Part shown: positions 54,509-63,779 of the stretch, in pieces
Layout of the letters: the number at the start of each line of letters is the position of its first letter
Numbering within the stretch: position 1 is the stretch's first letter
Assembly: GCA_965261315.1 (NCBI GenBank)
Contig: CBDHDM010000066.1
Span: 1-64,000, forward strand
Direction: 5' to 3'
DNA from: Endozoicomonas sp965261315
GTDB taxonomy: Bacteria; Pseudomonadota; Gammaproteobacteria; Pseudomonadales; Endozoicomonadaceae
DNA: 64,000 nt
Program-made: the position numbers and the translations under genes
Notes under the pieces: model-generated
Seen by the model: the letters and a program-made list of their open reading frames with translations, nothing else
What the model was told of the DNA's origin: nothing
Databases searched by the model: none

Positions 54509-56140
54509 CTATGAAGAGCCATAACCCGAACTATCTCGAGAGGCCTGAGACTGAAAATCGGGGTGAAGAGTACAGTAATCGTGGTCTTGCAGGAAAGCAA
54601 ACGATAAATGCTCTTCCGGACACGGCGCGGGTTTCTCTATTTCAGCCTTATCCAGAACCTGCATTTTTTTCAGCGGCCCTGATAGCGTTGCAATACGCCT
54701 TTTCCTACTGTTCCCAGGCTCCGGGAGCTGGACAATGGTATCGGCTGTCGCCCTACTCACGGTATGATCTTTAATATAATCCATGAGATATTTATAACGT
54801 TTTACATAAGCGGCAGCATTGACGCGCGTTTTTATACCACTGCCTTCTTTAACCGCTATCGCATCAAAAAGGCTTAAGTATTCCCGCAGCGTCTCCTTGC
54901 TGTTGACGTTGTCTTGTTGATCCGGGTGACTGTATATCAACGAGCGATCCTGACAAAGCTTGACTATTCCCACCGGCAACGACCTCACCTTAACGGTGTC
55001 GAACAGATGATTACCGTCGTTCACCTTCTCTTGTTTGAATAGCGCTTCCAACCATTCAGGATGTCTGGCAAAGTAACCAATGCCCTTGATCGCCATAACA
55101 CCACAACTGACATAATCGATCTGTAGCCCCTCCTCCGGTAACAATATGCCTGCACGCTTTCCCGGAAAAGCGGTCTCAATTTCTTTGCGGATGGTTTTTA
55201 CCAGAGGTTCCGTATAGCGGCTTTCAGCACCCAGGGTTTCATGCAGGTAGCACTGCACGTCATCACCGGATACCTGGACACAACCGGCCGTGACATGGTT
55301 ATTTTCTGTGTTCTCATAGACAAAATAACACGGACTCTTTTCTGTGGTTTTGATGGCAGCCCCCAATTCATCAGGAGAGGTGCAATAATGATACCGGAAA
55401 GTACCCTCCTGTTTTGCCAGCTTTTTACTCAGCGTGTGCTCAATAATTGGGCGAGTGAGAAAGTATTCACCATCATTTTCGTAATTGATGACCCCTTGAT
55501 TACAGTCCACAACAGAACCCGACTCTCTGAGTAGAGGGTTTGTTGCAACCCGGTCAGACCGATGCCCACCCGCTCTGCCGAGACACTCCCACTTCTTTTC
55601 CGCCCTGTGCAGAATGATGGCCTCCCCTGCCCCAAGCCACTGGCTGCAAGCCGGAATTGGATACCTTCGCTCACGTGAACAGCACTCGATAAAACTCTTC
55701 GATTGATTCTTAATAACAAACTCTGTCCCTTTTGCCGTATTGTTAAATGACGGTAGCTGAAGACTGCAATAAGAGACACCCGAGGGCTTTTTACCCGTAG
55801 TGACACAGTAGACTTTATTGCTGTCATGGCCGGGTATGGTCGCCTGACCGCATTCTATATGAAGAGACTCGTCAGGCCACAGGAAGGGACTATAAGCTTC
55901 TATATGGCGTGATATATCACTGTTTTTTTCTTTTCCATGGCTTAAGCCACACTTCACAGCAAATACTTTCCGCCGCCCTATATTTTGCAGCTCTTGCCAG
56001 TGAACGCCAGCCAATAACCGTTTTCTGACTTCGGGTTTAACCCGAACCGCTTTCGTCAGCGCTCCAGAATCAATGCTGGTGGCTTTCGCTATCTCTAAAT
56101 TGGCAAGAATAGTGGACCAGGGGTGAGCGTGCACTTCCAT
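54509..56140 (-). CDS. Candidate YopJ-like (clan CE, C55 type) acetyltransferase/protease
   Basis: 543 residues. His282 (in NNHVTAGCVQ), Glu301 (in YLHETLG), Gln340 (in GLQIDY) and Cys346 (in VSCGVMAI) form the catalytic order of YopJ/AvrRxv and Ulp1-like enzymes. The spacings are 19 from His to Glu, 45 from Glu to Cys and 6 from Gln to Cys, close to the 19, 44 and 6 that I recall for YopJ. YopJ proteins are secreted effectors that acetylate host kinases. Other features are the basic patch NSRKRR near residue 475 and a Ser/Gly-rich tail. No secretion signal can be read. Overall similarity outside the motif is not apparent, so this is a structural inference. It lies in the mobile-element island. 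Confidence 0.6.
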   Translation of the reverse strand: MEVHAHPWSTILANLEIAKATSIDSGALTKAVRVKPEVRKRLLAGVHWQELQNIGRRKVFAVKCGLSHGKEKNSDISRHIEAYSPFLWPDESLHIECGQATIPGHDSNKVYCVTTGKKPSGVSYCSLQLPSFNNTAKGTEFVIKNQSKSFIECCSRERRYPIPACSQWLGAGEAIILHRAEKKWECLGRAGGHRSDRVATNPLLRESGSVVDCNQGVINYENDGEYFLTRPIIEHTLSKKLAKQEGTFRYHYCTSPDELGAAIKTTEKSPCYFVYENTENNHVTAGCVQVSGDDVQCYLHETLGAESRYTEPLVKTIRKEIETAFPGKRAGILLPEEGLQIDYVSCGVMAIKGIGYFARHPEWLEALFKQEKVNDGNHLFDTVKVRSLPVGIVKLCQDRSLIYSHPDQQDNVNSKETLREYLSLFDAIAVKEGSGIKTRVNAAAYVKRYKYLMDYIKDHTVSRATADTIVQLPEPGNSRKRRIATLSGPLKKMQVLDKAEIEKPAPCPEEHLSFAFLQDHDYCTLHPDFQSQASRDSSGYGSS

Positions 56141-56410
56141 TTATCGGACTCCATTTTATTATCATTACTTCCTGAAAAGTAGCCTTGCCATTCAGAGGGT
56201 TGCCTGTTTTTTTTAAACAGCATGCCCGGAAATTTAATGGTTAAATGACACCTTCCGCCATTAATGACAAGCGACAGTTAGACTCATTTACACCGGTATA
56301 GTTCATTGTCGAGGCGGTTAATTTAACCGGTAAGGGCTGTACCAATGAAAACATACGGTCCCCCCACGGTATACACTTCGATTATGGACAAGGTGAAGAC
56401 TGCGGGAACG

Positions 56411-57239
56411 GTGTGCCGCAGCACACAGAAGGAGTTTAAAGGATAATTCTCCTGATGTGGGGAAGCTGTAGGAAAGATGGCGGTAGGTCCGCCGAAGTCG
56501 GCTGTCGGAAGCAGGCTTCAAACCACCTCAAGCGGCTGTCATTAAGAGTGATGGTCGTGAGCGTTGAGGAAAAGGCGAACAATGAGTCGTCAGGTGTGGT
56601 GCAGAGAGATGAGTAAAACCGAATCTTCGTTGATGCGTTCGAAAGGTCCAATTTTGACATCAAAAGCTGGGGCCCGTTCCTCTCCAGTGATCAGTCTACA
56701 GGTGAACTCCGAATGCTGTGTAGGCGGTGTCCGGCGTATAGAAGGCATGACTCTGTACTGGGCTTTCCTATGGAACTGCGGGAACCAGTCGTGCGGATGT
56801 TAAGGGAGACTCCCAGGTGGCGAACCCACAAGGGCTTGAGTACCGATGCTGCGCACTGGGGCGGAGCCGTTCGTAGTAGTGTTGAAGCTTCTGTAATGGA
56901 AGTGGAGCGAAGGGGCGGCGTCAGGTGGCTTTTTGAAAGACTCACCCGACTTGAAGGATCTTGACTGGATGCTGAAACATTGTCTGGATGCCCGCGAGGG
57001 ACGTTGCCAGCAATTTGTGGAAAGTGTAGCCAGCAACCAGATAGTTGGTAGGAGGTTTTGATGAAAGCAGAACATTTGTCGTATAGATGCAAGGAAAGGT
57101 CGCGCATTGCTGGAGTGCAATGCGCATCTTAAGTTGCTTTCAGTATGTATGATAAAAGTTTGCCTGATGGGAGCGGTATGAGTCGAGAGGTTCACGTACC
57201 GTTCTGCGAGGGGCTGGCGGGGAAGTTCCGCCGGTCTAC
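56411..57239 (+). mobile_element. ORF-less group II intron remnant
   Basis: The 5' end GTGTGCCGC fits the group II GTGYG consensus. Domain I-like blocks familiar from bacterial group II introns follow (TTAAGGGAGACTCCCAGGTGG, CAAGGGCTTGAGTACCGATG, GGGGCGGAGCCGTTCGTAG). A domain V-like hairpin lies at about 57174-57217 (GAGCGGTATGAG... CACGTACCGTTCT), then a domain VI-like stem. At about 830 nt it lacks the reverse transcriptase; only short out-of-frame remains lie between. It ends next to the 3' end of the LysE pseudogene. Confidence 0.72.
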
Positions 57240-57260
57240 TCTCCAGTCTGATACCTGGGT

Positions 57261-57791
57261 TTACCTGGTGTACATCAGACTGATACCAAAACCAATAAAC
57301 GCAACACCTGTCAGTTTGTTGAAGATGCTCATGGCCTTTTCGGTGGACAACCAGTGAGAAACCAGCGAAGACAGCACGGCGTATCCCATAAGGACGACAA
57401 AGGAAATGCCTTCAATCGTCAGTATCAGTGTCATGAATTGAGTCACAAAGGCGCTTGAGACATCAATAAACTGGGGAAACAGTGCTGTAAAAAAAGCGAT
57501 GGCTTTGGGGTTGCTGATGCCCACACCAAAACCTTCTTTAAACACCGACGGAAAAGCAACGGTGCTATTCAGCCTATTCTGGTGTTGATGCTTTCTACTG
57601 TGCAGGGCGATCGCCAGGCCTTAATCCCAAGATAAACCAGGTAAGCACAGCCCAGGATCATGAGCAGAGCAAACAGGGTGGATGATGTGAGTATGAGCGC
57701 TCCCAGACCAAAGGCAGACAGTCAGCCAGAAGGATCATGGCAACCGAATTGCCCAGCATATTGGCTATGGAGGCCTCATTCTATCATGGCT
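57261..57791 (-). pseudogene. LysE/RhtB-family amino-acid exporter, broken
   Basis: The 3' part (57545-57261) encodes GVGISNPKAIAFFTALFPQFID and two to three membrane helices, the C-terminal half of LysE/RhtB exporters. Upstream, AFGLGALILTSSTLFALLMI and YLVYLGIKAWR appear in other frames, and the N-terminal motif is missing. The group II intron lies about 20 bp beyond its stop. Confidence 0.75.
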
Positions 57792-57892
57792 CATTTGAAG
57801 CCGATTTGGGAGCGGGGCGGACCATTCCATTAAGTCTTTCATCTTGCATGAATGCAAAATGAAAGACTTGGCGTTTGCTTCTTTTTTTCTGG

Positions 57893-60800
57893 TTAGCCTG
57901 TCGGCTTTGTGTTGGGAGGACTGTCCTGGTCAGTCGTTAACTCATCCGGTGTAAGGGTTTTACCAACTTGATCAAACTGATTTTCTAACAGTGAACTGTC
58001 GACGGTGCAGAATTCTCCGGGCGCTCTGTTGTGTTTTTTAAAATAGCCTGTCTCGCTCTGGAACTCTTTTGCCAGGGTTTTCAGGGGAGATTCATGATCA
58101 GAACCCGGTGTTCCAAATCCTAAGGTCTGCATGATGCTTTTACGGCGCTTCAGGAGCTCGTTAACCCGTATTTCAGAAGCGACGGCGGTTTTTGCCAGCG
58201 TCGTTTTTGCCAGTGCCTCCCGGCTGGTTGCCAGCATAAACTTTGCGTGGCGTTTGGATGAAGCTGATTCATGTTCTTCTGTACTGTGATCTTCCAAGCT
58301 GTGATCTTCCAAACTGTGGTCTGAACCCGCCAATGGTTTTACCATCTTCAGGCAATGATTTAATAAATCATAAGCGATATTGATGCTCTTTTTAGCCTGA
58401 TCTACCCGTTGTTGACGCACTTTTTTCAACAGAGGCACAAGATTATACGATTCAAGCTCTCTATCCGGAAAATGCTGATTGAGCCATTTGCGTGCAGTGT
58501 GCTCATCCGGTGTCTTGTCGGGAAGCAGCTTCGCCGCAGATTCTACCCTGCTGTAAATACTGCTGACTCTTGGGATGGCAACTCTGGCCTTTGCCAATAC
58601 CCGCCTGTTTATAAATAGAACACGGTGGGCTGTTTCTGCACAGAGGGTGAAGCGTTCCGCTGGTTGATGCGTTGACTCGTTCAGTTTGCAGGACAACAAA
58701 TCCCACACGGTTTCCTGAGTCATGTCGGGTTTTATCGTTTCCAGAAATAATTGAATGTCTGTTTTTGCTATTGGCCCCACCGGGATTGCCAGAGTCAGGG
58801 CAGAAGTATCACTGGGCTCATCAGCCAGCGCTGCGTCATTACTGTTGTCCGCTGCAGGAAGCTCTTTCGGAGGTGCTTGTTTCGACGAGGTTTGTTTTTC
58901 TGAGGCCGTAGAGTGCGCTTTTTTTCCAATCTCTTCTGCAAGTGCTTGTATTTCTTTATTCAGTTTTGATTTGAGTTGTTTTTGGTTAAGCAGTAAACCT
59001 TTTACCTGCTTTGAAAGGGTGTGAATTCCTTCAATAAACAAGTCTACCGGGCGATGCTGGTAATCTGACTGTTGCCTTTTTTTCAGCAGCACCTGGTACT
59101 CTCTGGTTATTTTTTCTTCCACTATGGCGGGTGACTCCACAGGAAACTGGTCACCAAACTCTTTTGGTATATTGCAAAAGAACAGAGGGAGCCAAACCTC
59201 TCTGGCGCAATTGAGAAACCGTTGCCGTCTGACGGTTGTCATATCGGTTGTTATCAAGCCTGACATTCCGGCAATGACTTCTGCGATATGGCGGATAAAC
59301 TCTGCCGTTTGATTAGGCATCACTCCATTCACTCGCTCCAGATATTCTTCATTGCTGAGATATTCGATGATGGGTTGAGATACAGGGCTGAATAAATCAG
59401 ATCGTGATGCCAGCTGAATGAGCGCCATGTAGATATCATGATGGTCAGGCTTGTTGTAGAGATAATTAAGTACCGCTAACACGTGGTTCTGAATGTATAT
59501 CTGAGTGTTGAGACATTGTTCAAAGAACGCATTATTGGTAAGCGACTTCCTGGGGGGAATAGGTCGCGAGTATTTGGTAACCAGCCAGGGAATGTGCATG
59601 TTGTTATAGCTTAATAATGCAATGAGCCCTCGAGTGCATTCCAGGTAAAGTGCCTCCATTAATGTGTGATGGCTGTTTTCTGAAGAAGGCGTTTCCGTTA
59701 AATGAACATAAATTTTATACGCTGTGTACATATGATGATTCATCATCGTCATCAAATTGAAGATGTTTTCTTCCGAGTTGTCTAAATGAGCAGAGTGAAA
59801 GATCTGTAAAGCCTTTAAAAGCAAGTGGTTCACGAAATTGATATGAAGTCTGAGGTCTTCATCAGTGACTGGAATGCTTAATTCGATTTGTTCAGGTTGC
59901 ATATAGAGCTTTAGTTTTCTGCGAAATACATCGGATAACAATTCAAAAGCAGGTAAGAAACTTCCATTGATCCTGGTTTCGCCATCACCTCCCGCGGATA
60001 CGCTCATTCCGAAATTCTTTATATAATTGTTGTCGGTGGCCTTTTGGCGTGCTGTTCTCTTTGGTATTTTTTTCGCGGGTAGAAACATTGACTCAAATGG
60101 TCCGGAGGGAAATTCCTGAACCACTTTCTCAGAGTTCAGTTCTGGCAGTAATACTCTATTCAGGTAGTGTCCGGGCGTTAGTGCAGCAAAGATGGTTGAG
60201 GTTTTCGGCTTCCTGTAACAGGTTTTCTTTTTCCTCCCTGTCAGTTCAGAGGCTAATGAGTTGTGCGTACTGATGATTTTATCGAAGAAAGGGCTGTCTT
60301 CCATACATTTCGTCAAGCTTGCCATGAGTTCCTTTTCTGCTGCAGATCCACAATTCACAAAGAGCGGTTTGATATCTTTGTCGAGCTGCCGTTCAGCAGC
60401 CTCCTTTGGCTGCCTGATTTGTGGCGAGAACAGCTCTATGGATAGAGCAGGCAGTGAGTTAGGTGGTGTATTGTCATGATTATCAGGGTTCGGTTCCCAC
60501 ATGAGCTGTTCATAGCTGTATTCAATAATCGCAATGGCAAAATCAGACTCCTCCGGGTCTGTTTCCTGACCTGGTGAAGCGGAAGCGGTGGGTGGCGTGT
60601 TGTTGAGGCTGCTGGCTACTGATGGCTCAGGTTGAGCTTCGTGGCTTTGAATGTAGGGTGGCGGGGCTTCTAAATACCGAGGTAATGCCGGGTTGGGCTG
60701 GGGATTCTGATCCTGAATAAAGGTGACTAAACCGGTATCATCCACGTAAGCGGTTGCCCCGGAAACTGAATAGACTTCTTTATATCGCGGGTTACCCCGT

Positions 60801-61240
60801 GAGGCCGGATCGATGGGTGAATGGGGATAGACGTAAGTGGGATCTGTCGCCTCGAGGGACGGAAAATACGGTTGATTCAAAGGCTCAGTACAATAAGCAA
60901 CCGGTTGATGAGTGTTCTGACCATACGATTGATGCGCATAATGCCCTTGCTGTGTCGGAGGGGGAACCCCATTGACAACATTATAAATGGGCACCGGTTG
61001 AAGGGCTGGTGGCACAGTAAAAATAGACGCCATTTGAGGGGCAAACGATACCGTGCGGTATGCTGAAACAGGCGGCTGCCAGCACTGATTAACCATCTGG
61101 GTTGGATACTTTACTGGCGATACCTGGTGCGTTTGCCATACACCTTGATTGGTAACCGGGTAACCTGAAGCGGGGAAGCCAATAAAGGGGGCTGGAGCAT
61201 GAGCATGGTTATCAAAAGGGTTTGGAGGGAGACTAGGCAT
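57893..61240 (-). CDS. Very large uncharacterised protein with Pro/Tyr-rich N-terminus
   Basis: I do not recognise this 1115-residue protein. Residues 1-215 are rich in Pro, Tyr, Gln and Asn with repeated short PxY/PxPxY patterns, including APPPYIQ at 192-198, a PPxY motif of the type bound by eukaryotic WW domains. Residues 290-700 are helical and globular-looking. Residues 700-800 include a coiled coil (KQVKGLLLNQKQLKSKL). Near residue 980 there is a short repeat (LEDHSLEDHSTEEH), and the last 90 residues are charged. There is no signal peptide or membrane helix. It stands alone between a broken exporter gene and the second IS630 copy. A host-directed role is a guess. Confidence 0.68.
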   Translation of the reverse strand: MPSLPPNPFDNHAHAPAPFIGFPASGYPVTNQGVWQTHQVSPVKYPTQMVNQCWQPPVSAYRTVSFAPQMASIFTVPPALQPVPIYNVVNGVPPPTQQGHYAHQSYGQNTHQPVAYCTEPLNQPYFPSLEATDPTYVYPHSPIDPASRGNPRYKEVYSVSGATAYVDDTGLVTFIQDQNPQPNPALPRYLEAPPPYIQSHEAQPEPSVASSLNNTPPTASASPGQETDPEESDFAIAIIEYSYEQLMWEPNPDNHDNTPPNSLPALSIELFSPQIRQPKEAAERQLDKDIKPLFVNCGSAAEKELMASLTKCMEDSPFFDKIISTHNSLASELTGRKKKTCYRKPKTSTIFAALTPGHYLNRVLLPELNSEKVVQEFPSGPFESMFLPAKKIPKRTARQKATDNNYIKNFGMSVSAGGDGETRINGSFLPAFELLSDVFRRKLKLYMQPEQIELSIPVTDEDLRLHINFVNHLLLKALQIFHSAHLDNSEENIFNLMTMMNHHMYTAYKIYVHLTETPSSENSHHTLMEALYLECTRGLIALLSYNNMHIPWLVTKYSRPIPPRKSLTNNAFFEQCLNTQIYIQNHVLAVLNYLYNKPDHHDIYMALIQLASRSDLFSPVSQPIIEYLSNEEYLERVNGVMPNQTAEFIRHIAEVIAGMSGLITTDMTTVRRQRFLNCAREVWLPLFFCNIPKEFGDQFPVESPAIVEEKITREYQVLLKKRQQSDYQHRPVDLFIEGIHTLSKQVKGLLLNQKQLKSKLNKEIQALAEEIGKKAHSTASEKQTSSKQAPPKELPAADNSNDAALADEPSDTSALTLAIPVGPIAKTDIQLFLETIKPDMTQETVWDLLSCKLNESTHQPAERFTLCAETAHRVLFINRRVLAKARVAIPRVSSIYSRVESAAKLLPDKTPDEHTARKWLNQHFPDRELESYNLVPLLKKVRQQRVDQAKKSINIAYDLLNHCLKMVKPLAGSDHSLEDHSLEDHSTEEHESASSKRHAKFMLATSREALAKTTLAKTAVASEIRVNELLKRRKSIMQTLGFGTPGSDHESPLKTLAKEFQSETGYFKKHNRAPGEFCTVDSSLLENQFDQVGKTLTPDELTTDQDSPPNTKPTG

Positions 61241-61594
61241 ACTTGAATGTCCATAATAAAAATCTATATTGCCTTCATTTATGATAGTTATAGGTGAATT
61301 GAACAGGCTGCTTTATTTAATGGAAATATTGCGGGTTGATTGAGTCGAGGCTGGTTACTGACTCATCAACGGGATTAGTTCTTCCGTGAGTACTTCAGTA
61401 AAGCACCATTTCAGACGTTGTAAATCTTTTCATCAGGGCAAGACCGCATGAGCCTCACTATTCACCTTTTCCTTCTTTTACGGCCACGAGACACACAGCA
61501 GTGGTGCTCCCGGAAAAATATGTTACGAAACAATGCTAAGTAATATGGTTTGGTGGTACTATTTTCGGCTTATGAAATTACGCACTATGTGTCG
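61241..61594. other. Region upstream of the 1115-residue gene
   Basis: 354 bp without an open frame of note. It should hold the promoter of the minus-strand giant gene. It ends at the second IS630 copy. Confidence 0.35.
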
Positions 61595-62320
61595 TATTGA
61601 TCTGTGATAATTATAGGTAGCTATTGACGTATGATATTATCCTCTACCTTATAAATGAGGTAGTAATGGACAGCATTGACGGACGCAGACTTTCCGACTC
61701 CATCAGGGAGGAGATTCGATTCAAAGCCATAAAAGACTGGCATTCAGGCATGAATCCTACAAATCTTGCTCGAAAGTATGACACCTCAAGAAAAATCGTC
61801 TATCAATGGATTGATCGTTATAACCAAGAAGGCTGGGATGGCTTGAAAACCCGGACAGGTAAAACTGGACCCAAGCCCAGGCTCCAGGCTCCAGGCATCG
61901 GTTAAACCTTATTTCAGAAGGTAGCCTGAGGTACAAGACATTCACCGGAAAAATGGATCGGTTTATGTTTGTTAAATATCTAAAGTCACTGGTTCGCAGC
62001 GTTGATAAGCCAGTGATCATCATTACTGATGGACATCCTGCACACCGAGCGAAGTATACGAAAGATTATGTAGAACAAGAGCCGAAGTTGCTGGGCCTAC
62101 ACTTGCTGCCAAGCTATTCCCCGGAGCTGAATCCTGATGAACAGGTCTGGAATCACCTTAAAGAAAAACCAGGGAAAACCGCTTTGAAGACCAAGGCTGA
62201 CTTTATAGAGTTCGTTCGAAGTAAAATGAGAGCACTGCAAAAAATGCCGGAAGCAGTAAAAGGTTTCTTCAGATTGCATAACACCGGTTATGCCTGTAGA
62301 CAGTGTTACCTATAATGGTA
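61595..62320 (+). mobile_element. IS630-family element, internally deleted, copy 2
   Basis: 726 bp, same orientation and same internal deletion as copy 1 at 52594. Relative to copy 1 it has a 7-bp duplication (CTCCAGG) and a 12-bp loss (TAGTGAGTTCAG) close to the deletion point, plus scattered substitutions. Shared ends as for copy 1. Confidence 0.82.
61666..62315 (+). pseudogene. IS630-family transposase, deleted and frameshifted (copy 2)
   Basis: The HTH part from ATG 61666 is almost identical to copy 1 and stops after PRLQAPGIG. The catalytic remnant (61953-62315) holds IITDGHPAHR and NPDEQVWNHLK. The first catalytic Asp region is absent. The relative frame of the two halves differs from copy 1, because of the small indels. 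Confidence 0.8.
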
Positions 62321-62429
62321 GGGGGTTAATAGATAATACTTGCGGTGGAAGCTTTGGAAGCTCAGCGTTATCTATTATTTCCTTAAGTCGATCTCTGCCT
62401 AAAGGCATGAGTACTACATCTTTGGTACG

Positions 62430-63118
62430 CCCGGCATGGGCATGAACTTATGGGGTGCAAGTCCCCTGTGGGAGAACCTACATCTGACTGGCGGTAAAGA
62501 CGCCTGCTGATGACAACCACTAGCTTAAGGCAAGTGCAGTCCCGCGAGGGGCTGTGCGGAGGCAGTCTGAGTGCAAAGGTGCGAGCCGACGTACAGAAAT
62601 CGCATATAAGGCTGAGTCTCTGGGCGAGTGAGCCAAAGATTGCGAAGCCCTCTGGTTCGTGAGACACGGTAAATGCGGCGGTTGCCTACATGGATGTAGG
62701 TAAGGGGCGTGAGCAGGACGCGGAAGCTTTGTGCACTGTAAGTCCATGTTCTCTCTTGTTTATAATAGAGTGGGGAGATCTGTTCAACATGCGATTGGTA
62801 ATTTCCCAGTTCTCAGCCACTGGTTACAACAGGCTCGGCGAACAGCGATTCATCACCCTGTTCGAGCAAACTCGATGACAACCAATAGCGCCGCAGGGGT
62901 AACCCTGTTGGTGATTGAACAGAAGTCAGCATAAGCCATAGTAGTTGGTCGACAAATGTCGTTAACAGATTAATAGTCGGTTTCCCGATGGGAAGTCACC
63001 AACGAAGGGCTTAACACCGATGACAAAGAGGAGACTGATTCCCTCAAGGCGCTGCAGCCGTCCGGCGACTCACCGTACTTGGCGACAGAATCTTTAAGCC
63101 AATGGCACTGACTTAAGG
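62430..63118 (+). mobile_element. Probable 5' part of a second group II intron
   Basis: The sequence has the dense GC-rich hairpin blocks seen in domain I of group II introns: GGGGTGCAAGTCCCCTGTGG, GGCAAGTGCAGTCCCGCGAG, CCGACGTACAGAAATCGCAT and GGCGAGTGAGCC. No long open frame crosses it. A short reading MGSHQRRA near 62990, where an intron protein could start, is cut by stops. No domain V was found, so it looks truncated. Medium-to-low confidence because no search was possible. Confidence 0.45.
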
Positions 63119-63120
63119 CC

Positions 63121-63460
63121 CTACCCCTTGTATTTATTGAGCCTCCGAGCTTGTGATCTTGAGTGCTGAAACCTCTGATGTGGCTTTGGTCGTCTTTTTA
63201 CCTCTCGTGGTTCTGATCTTCCCGGACGATTGGCTACAATGTGCTGACTAATAATTTTCAGCATACTGTTGACCTTTCTTTCCAATGAATCAACTGGTGC
63301 CATCAGTAATGTTTGATGAAACGAAACAAGGGTCTCCTGTATTGCATCAAAATCAAGTTCTACATTCCAGCGCTTGAGGTACAGAGCAATAATTTCAGTT
63401 TTTGGATAAGTTTCAGCATCAAGCATTGTCGTAACTCGGCAATTCCCGCTCTGAATTAAA
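63121..63460 (-). pseudogene. IS4-type transposase C-terminal fragment
   Basis: The frame encodes TTMLDAETYPKTEIIALYLKRW followed by NVELDF, the Y-x2-R-x3-E block of IS4 transposases. It then jumps, after an internal deletion, to a C-terminal stretch (ISQHIVANRPGRSEPREVKRRPKPH). The 5' part is lost or out of frame. Confidence 0.72.
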
Positions 63461-63779
63461 ACCCTTGAATTTAAAGGGCTGCAGGCGAGTTCAAGGTTAT
63501 GAGTACCGCAGACTTTTTTGCCTGAATTTTGTGCACAACATGTATTATCCTTGGCAAGTCAGGGTCTCCAAGGGCTGTAGAATACCCTATGATTCGCTCA
63601 AAAAATATGCAATTCAACTGAGCGGGAATTGCTGATTCCTAATAAGTCTATGTTGTGACGTTACAGAGAAAATTTAGGCAGAGGGTGGAGGAAGTACAAG
63701 GAAGAGAGTCGGTGTATACCCAATGGGGGATGCTGTAGAGGGGCTTGAACGCCCCTCCCGTTGTCTAAGCGGTGGAAGG
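63461..63779. other. Intergenic region between IS4 fragment and pstB
   Basis: About 320 bp with no gene. It contains GAGCGGGAATTGC at 63620-63632, an inverted copy of GCAATTCCCGCTC at 63439-63451 inside the IS4 fragment, so part of the region may be IS debris. phoU, often next to pstB, is not here. Confidence 0.4.
63738..63757 (-). terminator. Hairpin downstream of pstB
   Basis: GAGGGGC and GCCCCTC around TTGAAC, 23 bp beyond the pstB stop. There is no clear T-run on the minus strand. Confidence 0.4.

Noticed and set aside
57145..57357. Small plus-strand protein at the intron 3' end
   Set aside because: It spans the domain V/VI-like hairpins and the exporter pseudogene junction, so it is not a plausible gene.
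63439..63632. New insertion sequence defined by the inverted AATTCCCGCTC/GAGCGGGAATT pair
   Set aside because: One arm lies inside the transposase-coding remnant, so it is more likely an inverted fragment than true terminal repeats.
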